Assembly: GCF_002111595.1 (NCBI RefSeq) | Contig: NZ_LUTN01000003.1 | Location: 1 to 64,000 of the forward strand | Direction: 5' to 3' | DNA from: Lonsdalea britannica | GTDB taxonomy: Bacteria > Pseudomonadota > Gammaproteobacteria > Enterobacterales > Enterobacteriaceae | Length of the DNA: 64,000 nucleotides | Part shown: one piece after another, positions 12,637 to 21,640 of the stretch | Layout of the letters: each line of letters begins with the position of its first letter | How positions within the stretch are numbered: position 1 is the stretch's first letter | Made by a program: the position numbers and the translations under genes | Notes under the pieces: model-generated | Databases searched by the model: none | What the model was told of the DNA's origin: nothing | What the model saw: the letters and a program-made list of their open reading frames with translations, nothing else

Positions 12637-14288
12637 ATGGATTTTTCTAAGAAGGCACTGGGCTGTGCGATTGCACTGACGTTGGCGCTGACATCGACTT
12701 TTGCGCAGGCATGGGAAAAAGATAAAACCTACAACATCACTATCCTGCATACCAACGATCATCATGGACGTTTCTGGCAAAACGATGCCGGGGAATACGG
12801 CTTGGCCGCGCAAAAAACGGCGGTGGACGCTATCCGCCGTGAAGTGCAGCGGAAAGGCGGTAGCCTGTTGTTATTGTCTGGCGGCGATATCAACACCGGC
12901 GTGCCGGAGTCCGACCTGCAAGACGCCGAGCCGGATTTTCGCGGGATGAATCTGGTGGGTTACGATGCGATGGCTATCGGTAACCATGAATTCGATAATC
13001 CGCTGTCCGTCCTGCGCCAGCAGGAGAAATGGGCAAACTTCCCGCTGCTTTCCGCCAACATCTATCAGAAAAGCACCCAGCAGCGTCTGTTTACACCCTA
13101 TCGCCTGTTCGACAAACAAGGTGTGAAAATCGCGGTTATCGGCCTGACTACCGACGATACCGCTAAAATCGGTAATCCGGCGTTCTTTACTGACATGGAA
13201 TTCCACAAACCGGCTCAGGAAGCCAAGCAACTGGTGGAAGAACTGCGCAGCCGTGAGAAACCCGATGTCATCATCGCCGCCACGCATATGGGCCACTATG
13301 ACAACGGCGATCACGGCAACAACGCGCCGGGCGACGTGGAAATGGCGCGCAGCCTGCCGGCCGGTTATCTGGATATGATTGTCGGCGGACACTCACAGAA
13401 TCCTGTCTGTATGGCGAGCCGAAACAAGAAGAACTGGGATTATGTGCCGGGCACTTCTTGCACGCCGGATCGTCAGAATGGCGTATGGATCGTGCAGGCG
13501 CATGAGTGGGGGAAATATGTGGGTCGCGCGGATTTCACGTTCCGCAACGGTAAACTGACGCTGAAACATTATCACCTGATCCCGATCAACCTGAAAAAGA
13601 GCGTGACGCAAGAAGACGGTACGGCCCAAAGCGAGTACTACACGCAGGAAATCAAGCAAAGCCCTGAAATGCTGCAGCTGTTGACGCCGTTTCAGGAAAA
13701 AGGTCATGCCCAGCTAGGCGTGAAAGTCGGCAGTACGCTGGGACGCCTGGAAGGCGATCGCAGTAAAGTGCGCTTCGAACAGACCGATCTGGCTCATGTT
13801 GTGCTGTCCGGCTGGTGGATCGTACCAGCGCGGATTTCGCGGTGATGAGCGGCGGCGGCGTGCGTGACTCTATTGAAGCGGGCGATATTACCTATAAATC
13901 GATTTTGCAGGTGCAGCCATTCGGCAACACGGTGGTGTATGTCGAAATGAAAGGCAGCGACGTTGAGCAGTATCTGGCGACGGTCGCGAACTTCAAGGTC
14001 GATGCCGGCGCTTACGCCCAGTTCCTTAACGTGAGCCTGGAAGCCGATGGCACCGGCGTGAAAAACGTCAAGATCAAAGGCGAGCCGCTGCAAGCGGACA
14101 AGCTCTACCGTATGGCGACGCTGAGCTTTAATGCAGACGGCGGAGACGGTTATCCGGTCATCAGCAAGCGCTCGGATTTCGTGAATACTGGCTTTGTCGA
14201 CGCTGAAGTGCTCAAGGAGTATATCGCTCAGCATTCACCGTTGAATCCGGCAGACTATGCGCCGAAAGGCGAGATCGTTTATCACTAA
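12637..14288 (+). CDS. ushA: UshA UDP-sugar hydrolase/5'-nucleotidase, frameshifted as assembled
   Basis: UshA is a periplasmic enzyme that hydrolyses UDP-sugars and nucleotides to nucleosides for uptake. A signal peptide (MDFSKKALGCAIALTLAL, cleavage after AQA) precedes the metal-binding ILHTNDHHGRF and IGNHEFDNPL motifs of the metallophosphatase domain; the C-terminal domain has VMSGGGVRDSIEAGD and FNADGGDGYP. The frame breaks at about 13811-13813 (GGCTGGTGG); one extra C there gives LSGLVDRTSADF and a full 550 aa, the E. coli length. The ATG at 12637 has GGAGA eight bases upstream; an earlier in-frame start codon lacks this. Confidence 0.93.
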
Positions 14289-14363
14289 GTTGGTGATGCG
14301 ATGAACGACGGGCGACGTGGGTGAAAACCGGCGTCGCCCGTTTTGTTATGCGCTTTACGCGCG

Positions 14364-14843
14364 TCAGTCGCGCTTGGCGATATCGGCAAAGCCTGCGCTG
14401 AGCAGCGAGGCCAAATCGGAGGCGGCCAGTTCAATGTCCAGCCCGCGTTTGCCGCCGGAAATAAATATGGTGTCGAACGGCTCTGCGGCGATGTCGATGG
14501 CCGTCGGCAGGCGCTTTTTCTGCCCGAGCGGGCTGATGCCGCCAACCAGATAGCCGGTCACGCGCTGGGCCAGCTGCGGATCGGCCATGTCCGCCTTTTT
14601 GGCGCCGAACGCCTTAGCGACTTTTTTCAGATCCAGTTGTCCCGCCACCGGCGTCACGGCAACGGCCAGATTTTTAGCGTCGCCGTTGAGCGCCACCAAC
14701 AATGTTTTGTATATCTGCTGCTTATCGACCCCAAGTTTACGCGCAGCTTCTTCGCCGAAATGGGTTTCATCGGCGTCGTGATGATAGTTGTGCAGAGTGA
14801 AGTTGATCTTGTGCTTTTCAAGCAGCTTGACTGCGGGTGTCAT
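14364..14843 (-). CDS. ybaK: YbaK, Cys-tRNA(Pro)/Cys-tRNA(Cys) deacylase
   Basis: A 159-residue single-domain editing enzyme that removes cysteine mischarged onto tRNA(Pro), acting in trans to prolyl-tRNA synthetase. The family motifs [16 protein letters not shown], the catalytic lysine in KTLLVALNG and [17 protein letters not shown] are intact. It lies convergent to ushA and downstream of ybaP on the same strand, as in E. coli. Confidence 0.94.
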   Translation of the reverse strand: MTPAVKLLEKHKINFTLHNYHHDADETHFGEEAARKLGVDKQQIYKTLLVALNGDAKNLAVAVTPVAGQLDLKKVAKAFGAKKADMADPQLAQRVTGYLVGGISPLGQKKRLPTAIDIAAEPFDTIFISGGKRGLDIELAASDLASLLSAGFADIAKRD

Positions 14844-14864
14844 GATGTCTGTCCTTACGTACTG

Positions 14865-15668
14865 TCAAAGTGAGTGCGCCCGCAATAGGGCGGGCAAATT
14901 ATCATCGCCAAACAGGTGCAGTGCGCCTACCGAGATCACATAGTGTCCCTCTGGTAATGCCGTCAGCTGTTGCTGCCAGCGCCGATTGCGCTGCTGCATT
15001 AATATTTCCGACATGGCATTGCCGAAGCTGTCGGGCAAATTGTCGATGCGCAGGGTTTTATAATCCAGCCATCCGTTGATCATGGTCTGCAGCAGACGGG
15101 CGTTACTGTGCCAATGGGTCAGGGTATCTTCCAGCAGCGGCAGTCCGCCGCGAGGCAGTCGCTCCAGCAGTTCGACCTGCGCCTGTTGGCCTTCAAGTTC
15201 GATGATGGGCAAGCCCCGTTCCCGGGCGATGTTAATCAGCTGATAATCGATGCCGTACTGAGGACGTAGGCCCAGGGAGGTCGCCTGTCTGGCCTGCAAC
15301 ATCAACGCGACCTGCCAGGCAGGTAGACGATCGAGGCTGTCATAGCTGAGCGCCAGCGAATGGCAGCATTGCAGCAGTTGATCCAGCGCCTCGGCGTCCA
15401 GTCGCTCAGACAGCGGCGGCGCTTCCTCAGCCAAGGAGAAAGGCGAGCTGCTGTCCGAGATATCCGCCTCGACGACCAGCGCTGTCGCCGTGTCCAGTTG
15501 CTTGAGCAGCGCGTCCGGCAGCGGCGACATATCCGCCGTCCCCATATGAATACTGCCGACCAGATGATAGCGATGACCGACGAGTTCGATATCGACCGCG
15601 GGATAGCCGTAGCTGCGCGGAGAGATCAAGCCGAGGAACGTAGCAATGCGGCGTAATAAGGGCTTCAT
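14865..15668 (-). CDS. ybaP: YbaP, TraB-family protein
   Basis: A 267-residue protein of the TraB/GumN group. Conserved segments are HLVGSIHMGTADMSPLP, ALVVEADIS, GIDYQLINIA, PIIELEGQ and the C-terminal YVISVGALHLFGDDNLPALL. The paired G-x-H and E motifs suggest a metal-dependent hydrolase fold, but no activity is established. I chose the ATG at 15668 because GGAG lies eight bases upstream and similarity to E. coli YbaP begins there; an upstream ATG would add seven residues. Confidence 0.85.
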   Translation of the reverse strand: MKPLLRRIATFLGLISPRSYGYPAVDIELVGHRYHLVGSIHMGTADMSPLPDALLKQLDTATALVVEADISDSSSPFSLAEEAPPLSERLDAEALDQLLQCCHSLALSYDSLDRLPAWQVALMLQARQATSLGLRPQYGIDYQLINIARERGLPIIELEGQQAQVELLERLPRGGLPLLEDTLTHWHSNARLLQTMINGWLDYKTLRIDNLPDSFGNAMSEILMQQRNRRWQQQLTALPEGHYVISVGALHLFGDDNLPALLRAHSL

Positions 15669-15911
15669 AGCGTCATCTCCGGAGATCAATACGTTATGCT
15701 AAACGCTTCGCGGGCAAAGTTGTATCGGTAATTGCGACGAGGAACGGCATGTGGTGAGAAGCCGACGGTGGACGTAGTCTGAATCGTTCTGAAAGAAATT
15801 TCACAACGTGCGGGACGTTGAGGAAATCGCGGGGATCGCGCTGGAGAAGGAGGAAATCACTGTCATTGCCGATAGGCGAGGGTGGACGTTTTCAAGATCG
15901 CCGGACGTCTT

Positions 15912-15950
15912 CTTGTCGAGCGGCTAGCCAGGCAGCAGCCGCTCGACAAG
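15912..15950. terminator. 14-bp perfect hairpin downstream of ybbJ
   Basis: CTTGTCGAGCGGCT (15912-15925) and AGCCGCTCGACAAG (15937-15950) form a perfect stem with an 11-base loop, 13 bases beyond the ybbJ stop. No T run follows on either strand, so this may protect the mRNA end or act with Rho. The surrounding 15669-15962 stretch holds no gene; copA and cueR, found here in E. coli, are absent. Confidence 0.55.
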
Positions 15951-15962
15951 AGGCGCGTAACG

Positions 15963-16415
15963 TTAATGATTCTGCGGACGAACGCGAAGCGTAATCCCTT
16001 CCACAGCAACGATTTCGACCGGGGTTCCCGCGGGCAGGTCGCAGTCAGCCGTGACGCGCCAACTGCTGTCGCCAAGGGTGATACGCCCTAAACCGTTGAC
16101 GACGGGCTCGCTCAGGTTAGCCTTGCGTCCCACCAGTTGCAGTCCGCGCTGGTTGAGTGTCGAAGCCGGGCTGTGCAGCGTACGCTGGCGCAGCCAATAC
16201 CACCACAAGCACGCCGTCAGCACGGTGAGCAGGGCAAACGCGACACCTTGCGCCGGTAACCCCAGCGGCAGCAGCCAAACCAATATGCCGACACACAGCG
16301 CGGACACACCGCTCCATAGCAGATACCCGCCCGCGCCCAGCATTTCCGCTGCGAGCAGCAGGCCGCCGAGCGTCAGCCAGAACCAGCGCGCATAGGTCAT
16401 CAGCCAATCAGTCAT
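15963..16415 (-). CDS. ybbJ: YbbJ, NfeD-like membrane protein
   Basis: A 150-residue NfeD1b-type protein with two to three N-terminal membrane segments (about residues 8-80) and a C-terminal OB-fold domain (GRKANLSEPVVNGLGRITLGD to GITLRVRPQN). NfeD proteins are partners of SPFH proteins such as QmcA and act in membrane organisation and quality control. It follows qmcA directly with a two-base gap. With qmcA split by the mobile element, ybbJ has lost its normal upstream promoter and could only be expressed from the element's end or the qmcA remnant. Confidence 0.87.
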   Translation of the reverse strand: MTDWLMTYARWFWLTLGGLLLAAEMLGAGGYLLWSGVSALCVGILVWLLPLGLPAQGVAFALLTVLTACLWWYWLRQRTLHSPASTLNQRGLQLVGRKANLSEPVVNGLGRITLGDSSWRVTADCDLPAGTPVEIVAVEGITLRVRPQNH

Positions 16416-16417
16416 CG

Positions 16418-16996
16418 TTAGGCTTTCCGGCCGGACTGGCTTTCTTTAATCAGTTCGCTAATCCCGCCAATCGCGCCCATCAGGTTGCTGGCATCCAGCG
16501 GCATCATGATGACTTTGCTGTTGTTGGCTGAACCGATGTTCTGCAATGCGTCGGTATATTTTTGCGCGACGAAGTAGTTGATCGCTTGAATGTTCCCGGC
16601 GGCAATAGCTTCGGATACCATCTGGGTCGCACGGGCTTCGGCTTCGGCGGAACGTTCGCGGGCTTCGGCTTCCAGGAACGCAGACTGACGCTGCCCTTCG
16701 GATTTCAGGATCTGCGACTGCTTTTCCCCTTCCGCTTTCAGAATGGCGGCCTGACGTACGCCTTCGGCTTCAAGAATATCGGCGCGCTTGTTTCGCTCGG
16801 CTTTCATCTGGGCGTTCATCGCTTCAATCAGCTCTGCCGGCGGACGAACGTCGCGGATCTCAATACGGGTGACTTTAATTCCCCAAGGGTTAGTGGCTTC
16901 ATCCACGATGTGCAGCAGACGAGTATTGATGCTGTCGCGCTGAGATAACATCTCGTCCAGCTCCATCGACCCCAATACGGTACGAATGTTGGTCAT
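16418..16996 (-). pseudogene. qmcA: qmcA 3' part, cut off by the mobile element
   Basis: These 192 codons are the C-terminal two thirds of the SPFH/stomatin-like protein QmcA: end of the SPFH domain ([30 protein letters not shown]), then the Glu/Ala-rich coiled coil and [11 protein letters not shown]. The 5' part lies at 27149-27505. The break falls in the codons for LTMTN, exactly at the 11-bp repeat that bounds the element. An ATG in the core could start a truncated protein lacking the membrane anchor, but no ribosome-binding site is clear. 112 codons of the 5' part plus these 192 give 304 residues, the normal length, so qmcA would be whole after excision. Confidence 0.95.
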
Positions 16997-16999
16997 GGT
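16989..16999. repeat. Left attachment-site core
   Basis: TTGGTCATGGT, identical to 27162-27172. On the minus strand it reads ACC ATG ACC AA, part of the qmcA codons for TMTN. It marks the host/element junction. Confidence 0.92.
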
Positions 17000-17033
17000 G
17001 ACTATCTAAACGTACAGTATGGGTGAACAAACT

Positions 17034-17108
17034 ATGAAAGACTTTTTGTTACTTTGTCTTATCTCCTACCTGTTTGTAACAGTATCTGTGGTAGCGGGAT
17101 GTCACTAA
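17034..17108 (+). CDS. Tiny lipoprotein-like peptide, 24 aa
   Basis: An ATG at 17034 with GGGTGA at 17021-17026 as ribosome-binding site opens a 24-residue peptide, MKDFLLLCLISYLFVTVSVV then AGCH and stop. It is one hydrophobic segment ending in a lipobox-like VAGC two residues before the end. It could be a lipid-anchored or membrane-inserting peptide of the bacteriocin-lysis or toxin sort, or a chance ORF. It is the first gene inside the left end of the element. Not recognised. Confidence 0.35.
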   Translation: MKDFLLLCLISYLFVTVSVVAGCH

Positions 17109-17183
17109 TAAAAAATGAAGCAATGAATTAACGCCTCACCAGCGGAAAAAACAAACCTTTTCAATTACTTCAGGTAAGGATTT

Positions 17184-17537
17184 ATGAAACTTAAATTAAC
17201 TCTGGTTGCACTATTAGCAGCCTGTTCAATGTCAGTACAGGCTATGCCTAAGACAGCTGAGAATTCACTATCAGAAGTCTTTGTAAGGGGAGCACTTGAT
17301 AACGTGTCAGGCAATGGAGACTCCCCTTCAGCCAATTATTTTATGGGTGTGACTAATACGACACTAACTTTCCTGAACTGTGAGTTAGGTGATGCTTCCA
17401 TAAGTGAAGTGTGGTCACGTGTAGCAAGTAAAGTTGTGCGTAGTAAAGATGACCTGACGTCGATGACTGACTCTGCACCAGTTGCAGCTCGTATCATCCT
17501 TGCTTCTTACAAGTGCAAGGGGGTTGTCTTAAAATGA
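17184..17537 (+). CDS. Secreted 117-aa protein, Rap1a/Tai-like
   Basis: The protein has a clear signal peptide (MKLKLTLVALLAACSMSVQA, cleavage after A20) and a mature part of about 97 residues with two cysteines (FLNCELG and SYKCKG). The pattern YFMGV, C, a W/V-rich middle, then SAPVAARIILASYKC resembles the Rap1a/Tai fold, known from type VI secretion immunity proteins and from many small periplasmic proteins of unknown role. GTAAGGA upstream is a plausible ribosome-binding site. As an element-borne periplasmic protein it might give immunity or exclusion, but this is speculation. A truncated copy of its start follows (17534). Confidence 0.6.
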   Translation: MKLKLTLVALLAACSMSVQAMPKTAENSLSEVFVRGALDNVSGNGDSPSANYFMGVTNTTLTFLNCELGDASISEVWSRVASKVVRSKDDLTSMTDSAPVAARIILASYKCKGVVLK

Positions 17538-17569
17538 AGCTCAAACTAACTCTGATATCACTTTATTAA
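17534..17569 (+). pseudogene. Remnant second copy of the secreted-protein start
   Basis: Overlapping the previous stop (ATGA), a short frame reads MKLKLTLISLY then stop. The first seven residues repeat the signal peptide of the upstream gene, with similar but not identical codons. This looks like what is left of a tandem duplicate, perhaps an immunity-type gene array that collapsed. Confidence 0.55.
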
Positions 17570-17616
17570 GAAAGCTTATCCTTGCAAACGATAACCTTAG
17601 ACATTTTGTACCTTTT

Positions 17617-17641
17617 GGCTCCTTCATCGGGAGCCTTTTTT
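17617..17641 (+). terminator. Intrinsic terminator before the recombinase gene
   Basis: GGCTCC (17617-17622), a seven-base loop and GGAGCC (17630-17635) are followed by six T. It separates the secreted-protein gene from the recombinase 18 bases downstream. Confidence 0.88.
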
Positions 17642-17658
17642 ATGCGTATAATTCCACT

Positions 17659-19203
17659 ATGAAAACAGCCTATCCATACATCCGCTACAGCTCTGATAAG
17701 CAATCTCATGGTGATTCAGTGAGGCGTCAGCAATCACTCATTACCTCATGGCTGCAAAGCAACCCTGATTATCTCCTGTCACAACACACCTATAAGGATG
17801 AAGGTTTGTCCGCCTTTACCGGGAAACATGCAACCGGTGAATTAGGGCAACTGATGCAGGACATCGGCAACGGCTCTATAGCAGCTGGTGACATGGTATT
17901 GATTGAATCACTAGACAGATTAAGCCGTGAGGACATATCAACCGCTACAGACCGCCTCAAAGCTATTCTGATTCACCATGTGGACGTAGTGACCTTGTCA
18001 GATGGAAAGCATTACACCCATGAATCACTGAACAACCCTATGGACCTCATCATGTCTATTCTGACCGCTCAAAGAGCACATCAGGAGAGTGAAGAGAAAT
18101 CTAGACGTATGCGTCAGGTTTGGGCTAATAAAAGGGCTGAAGCAGAATCTCAGGGTAAAGTCATATCTAAGTCATGCCCCCGTTGGCTAACGGTGAAGGA
18201 CGACCGTACAGGCTTTGATATAGTCCCAGAACACGCACAGACAATAAGGCAAGTGTTCAGCCTAAGAATTAAAGGCGAGTCTCTATCATCCATTGCAAAG
18301 ACTCTGAATGAAGAGGGGAGGCTGACCTTTACAGGTAGGGTAGGGAAATGGAATCAGTCCACTGTACAGCAGCTGGTTAGCAATAAAGCGCTTATAGGCT
18401 ATAAGGTACAGTCTCGTAAATCCGTTGTGAACCATCCAGATATACCAGACTACTACCCAGTAGTGGTAGACCTCCAGACATTCCAAGCTGTTCAACAGCT
18501 GAAATCTGACCAGTTCGGGAAAAAGCAAACAAGCAACATCCCCGCATTAGTGAACCTGTTCAAGTCCATCATCCGCTGTAAGAAATGTGGGAACATCTTT
18601 ATCCTGAACTCGGTCACAGTTAACCGAGATGGTTACTATGTGTGCTCTATGAGGCGGCAAGGGCGATGTGATGCCAAGCCAATCAAGCGCAAGGATACCG
18701 ATGACATGCTGGTTAAAGGACTCTTCCATAATCTGGATAGACTGCTGTTATCAAAGCCTGAAGAGAATCCTGTATCAGCACTAGAGGCACAGAAACAGGA
18801 TTTAACCGAAAGATTAACCAAGCTTGTATCAGCCTTAGAGATTGCACCTGATATCACAGAGATAACAAGCCGTATGAGTGTTATTCAAGGTGAACTACAG
18901 AGCATAGAGGCTCAGATAAAGGGGCATAGGCAGAGGGTTCAATCTCATGTGTCTGATACGGTAAAGTGCCTCAACCTACTGAATAAAGCTGACAGGGTAG
19001 AATTCCAGCTCATCATGAAACGTCATGTGAAAGCCATCATGGTGGATACTCTGAAAAGGACTGCGGATATCTATTTTCACAGTGGATTACGGCTGTTTAA
19101 TTACCCGCTAGATAGGCTGGTGGATGGGGAGCACTTCTTAGAAGTCTTGCCAGTGATTGATGCCGATGAGTTTGATTTCAATACTTATCGGGTGATTGGT
19201 TAG
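17659..19203 (+). CDS. Large serine recombinase (integrase)
   Basis: This 514-residue protein is a large serine integrase and very probably the enzyme that inserted the element into qmcA. The N-terminal catalytic domain has YIRYSSDKQ with the nucleophile at Ser11, and ESLDRLSRED with the conserved Asp-Arg-x-x-Arg. A recombinase domain follows (about 165-290, with SLSSIAKTLNEEG and KWNQSTVQQLVSNKALIGY), then a zinc ribbon (IIRCKKCGNIF ... YYVCSMRRQGRC, about 303-345) and a coiled coil (about 375-430) that controls direction in this family. Position at the left end next to the attachment core is usual. No separate recombination directionality factor is recognised; one of the small element proteins could fill that role. 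Confidence 0.95.
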   Translation: MKTAYPYIRYSSDKQSHGDSVRRQQSLITSWLQSNPDYLLSQHTYKDEGLSAFTGKHATGELGQLMQDIGNGSIAAGDMVLIESLDRLSREDISTATDRLKAILIHHVDVVTLSDGKHYTHESLNNPMDLIMSILTAQRAHQESEEKSRRMRQVWANKRAEAESQGKVISKSCPRWLTVKDDRTGFDIVPEHAQTIRQVFSLRIKGESLSSIAKTLNEEGRLTFTGRVGKWNQSTVQQLVSNKALIGYKVQSRKSVVNHPDIPDYYPVVVDLQTFQAVQQLKSDQFGKKQTSNIPALVNLFKSIIRCKKCGNIFILNSVTVNRDGYYVCSMRRQGRCDAKPIKRKDTDDMLVKGLFHNLDRLLLSKPEENPVSALEAQKQDLTERLTKLVSALEIAPDITEITSRMSVIQGELQSIEAQIKGHRQRVQSHVSDTVKCLNLLNKADRVEFQLIMKRHVKAIMVDTLKRTADIYFHSGLRLFNYPLDRLVDGEHFLEVLPVIDADEFDFNTYRVIG

Positions 19204-19811
19204 GTGCTATCACTGCATGTGGACAGATGCTGGACAGTCTCTATAAAATCCCTTATTGCTACTTGCAGGCAGACTCTGTAGAGCCTCTTTTTGTCTCTAT
19301 AAATACCTTATGGCTAGCCACATTTATTTTCGTATATCAAGAAATTTCTCAATTTATTTGTGTGAATACCGGTATAGTTGCATCTGGTAATCACTTCACC
19401 TGTGATTATACAGAAAATAACAGTAACATAGTTTGCATAGTTTTACCTATCAATCCCAGCCCACACATAAGGTTTTACCTATTAACTGTTCTTATAACCA
19501 AAAGAGTATAAAAGCAGATTCTTTATAACCTGTTTAACACTTTTCACCTCTAAAACATTTTCAGCTAAAAACTCCTCAATCAAGATTCATTCTCATGTAG
19601 GTTCTTCCTATCAATCTATCCATTTAAATAGGCAAAAGCTTTATAATCTAAAGTTAGGTTGAATCACTTTCTTATAACCAACCTGAGTCTTAAAACCACC
19701 TCCTTTTGAGACTCTGTAAAAAGTCCCCTGAGACAGTCTTAAAAGGTTGATTCTGGATTTTGAGACAGGTAGAGTTATGAGACTACCTTTTGAGACTAAA
19801 TAGGACTTCAC
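19204..19811. other. AT-rich gap with repeats before the resolvase gene
   Basis: About 600 AT-rich bases. The only longer open frame (19227-19511) has no ribosome-binding site and a composition like random DNA, so I do not call it. The motif TTATAACC recurs at about 19492, 19523 and 19672. The 3' end carries the TGAGAC repeats listed separately. Confidence 0.5.
19686..19796 (+). repeat. TTTTGAGAC/AGTCTTAAAA repeats, candidate res site
   Basis: TTTTGAGAC occurs at 19704-19712, 19758-19766 and 19788-19796, with the shorter TGAGAC also at 19729 and 19778. AGTCTTAAAA occurs at 19686-19695 and 19735-19744. All lie within about 115 bases directly upstream of the resolvase start at 19812. Resolvases of this family bind several sites just upstream of their own gene, which act both as recombination site and as autoregulatory operator, so this is the natural candidate. 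Confidence 0.55.
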
Positions 19812-20369
19812 ATGGCAATCATCGGTTACGTTAGGGTATCAACTAATGACCAGACAGTGATTAATCAGAAACAAGTAATCACTGAGAAGAATTATAACGT
19901 TGAGAAATGGTTCAGTGACGAGGGTATTTCCGGTTCTGTAGAAGCTGCTAAACGTAAGGGGTTTGGGTCACTACTGGATTACATCCGTGAGGGTGACCAG
20001 CTGGTTATCGTCGGTATAGACCGCTTAGGGCGTAACACAATCGACGTTTTAGAGACGGTTAAGGTGCTACAGAGCAAGGGTGTACAGGTCATATCCATCC
20101 GTGAAGGGTTCGACTTGAGCACTCCTGTAGGCCAAGCCATGCTCACCATGATGGCTGGTTTAGCACAGTTAGAGAAAGACCTCATAGCAGAGCGTAGAAC
20201 AGCCGGTATCAAACGTGCTCAATCTGAAGGGGTACACTGTGGCCGTCCTGTCAAGGTGACACCGGGTCAGGTCAAGGCTCTTATCAGTGCTGGTATGAAA
20301 CCTGCTGAGGTTCAGAAGTCATTGGGAATTAGTAAAGCGACCTATTATCGCCTCAGAATGGACCTGTAA
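19812..20369 (+). CDS. Small serine recombinase (resolvase/invertase)
   Basis: A 185-residue resolvase/invertase with YVRVSTNDQ (nucleophile Ser10), the DRLGRN motif, the long E helix (AMLTMMAGLAQLEKDLIAER) and a C-terminal helix-turn-helix (MKPAEVQKSLGISKATYYRL). It resembles the Tn3/Hin class. On plasmids such enzymes resolve multimers, so it hints that the element can exist as a circular replicon. DNA inversion is the alternative, but I see no matching inverted pair of sites around it. Confidence 0.93.
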   Translation: MAIIGYVRVSTNDQTVINQKQVITEKNYNVEKWFSDEGISGSVEAAKRKGFGSLLDYIREGDQLVIVGIDRLGRNTIDVLETVKVLQSKGVQVISIREGFDLSTPVGQAMLTMMAGLAQLEKDLIAERRTAGIKRAQSEGVHCGRPVKVTPGQVKALISAGMKPAEVQKSLGISKATYYRLRMDL

Positions 20370-20778
20370 GGGCTTCTTGGAGGCCACCCCATACAATCAC
20401 CTTGGTTAGGCCTAGAATCGCTTAGAGAGCTGTTTAGAGGCCTTACTATTGACGTTGCATCTTTGCTAAAAGTGTTACAGATATGTTGAGATTTTGCAAA
20501 GGGTACGTTACCTTACATTTCCGGGCTACTAAGTAGACATACAATTAGTGTCCAAATCTTCCCAGATATGTTCAGCCACCAGCAAGAATCCTGCCAGAAT
20601 AGTGACACCTAAATTTTTAAAAAATTTAAAATTAGCCAAATGGTGCGTATAACGCATTCTAAGCCATTTTAACTCAAAGTAAGGTGATTGTACCTTATCC
20701 CTGTTTAAACGGCTTAGAGAGCTAGCAGTCCACCTCTATGGCTTCTTTGGAGGGGTACTCTGGCAAACCATCACTAAT

Positions 20779-20952
20779 ATGCTGGTAGAATTTGCCTTTC
20801 TCGGTATGGAAGGGGAATCTCGTGATGTTCGGAAAAACAATTTTGTCAGCCATTCGTTAAATCTCAACTGTAAAGTTATCCAGTTCACCGGTGACGATGA
20901 AGAAGACCCTTTACACTCAATTGAGATTTTCACTTGGCTTGAGGGTGGGTAA
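20779..20952 (+). CDS. Possible 57-aa protein, unknown
   Basis: An ATG at 20779 opens 57 residues, MLVEFAFLGMEGESRDVRKN onward, ending with an acidic stretch (FTGDDEEDPLHSIEIFTWLEGG). The frame is open for 32 more codons upstream (YGFFGGVLWQTITN...) without a start codon, so it may be the 3' remnant of a longer gene. The composition is protein-like, but there is no good ribosome-binding site. Not recognised. Confidence 0.3.
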   Translation: MLVEFAFLGMEGESRDVRKNNFVSHSLNLNCKVIQFTGDDEEDPLHSIEIFTWLEGG

Positions 20953-21390
20953 AGTCCCACAAGTGGCAAAAGAGCCTGTACCATGCTGCTGTAGTTGGTC
21001 ACGTTTTGGGGACGTGAACCACATGGTGCAAACTCTTTAGGTGGTTTGTCTGGTCATGATGTTTTAGATGGAGGGACTAACCGTGATTCCCAGTGACGTA
21101 TTGGGCTAACAATACCTCTTGAGCAGTGACACCCTATGTTTCCAACGTTTCACAACATCAGGAAGAGACAGGACATTTTATAGGTTCTGAATGAGGATTG
21201 CAACATGTATTTTAAGGCTCTGTGAGGGCTTCTAAGAGTAAGGCTGTAGGGTAGGGTGGGTCAGGTTGATTAAATCGCTTAGAGACGGTTACAGGAGGGT
21301 TAGATGTCTACTTAAGAGACCTGTCTAGACAGTGACTTGAGCTGCCGCTCTGTGGGGTCACTATTTGAGGGGATTATATCACTCAGCAAT

Positions 21391-21640
21391 CTGTACAGAA
21401 CACTCCAATACAAAAAGCTCCCATAGCGAAGCAAGAGCTTGTACTGTACAGATTCTATTGTTCTTTATTTATTATCTTATTTTATCTGAGTGTTCTTTTA
21501 AAAGAACTGTTCAGAGGGTAAAGCAAGCACAGCATAGCTGGGATTTTTTCACCTGTCAACTTAAAAGTTCTCTGTAGCCAAAAGAAGCTCACACATAGCG
21601 AAGCTGAGAGCGACCTTTACTGAGTGATTCCACTGTACAG
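21391..21640. repeat. CTGTACAG palindromes and CATAGCGAAGC repeats
   Basis: The 8-bp palindrome CTGTACAG occurs at 21391-21398, 21444-21451 and 21633-21640. Two related blocks, AAGCTC-n-CATAGCGAAGC at about 21415 and AAGCTCACACATAGCGAAGC at about 21586, lie between them; the first can fold with a following GAGCTT. TCACTCAG (about 21379) and CTGAGTGA (about 21620) form a wide inverted pair around the set. Confidence 0.6.

Noticed and set aside
19227-19511. 94-codon open frame in the element
   Set aside because: No ribosome-binding site, Cys/Ile/Val-rich composition typical of translated AT-rich non-coding DNA.
20736-21002. 88-codon minus-strand open frame
   Set aside because: Antisense to the more protein-like 20779-20952 frame; Ser-rich shadow composition.
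21365-21577. 70-codon open frame across the CTGTACAG repeats
   Set aside because: Overlaps the repeat array and has no plausible start signal.
21391-21640. CTGTACAG palindromes as SOS (LexA) boxes
   Set aside because: The enterobacterial LexA box needs CTG and CAG 10 bases apart (CTGT-N8-ACAG); these are 8-bp palindromes without the spacer.
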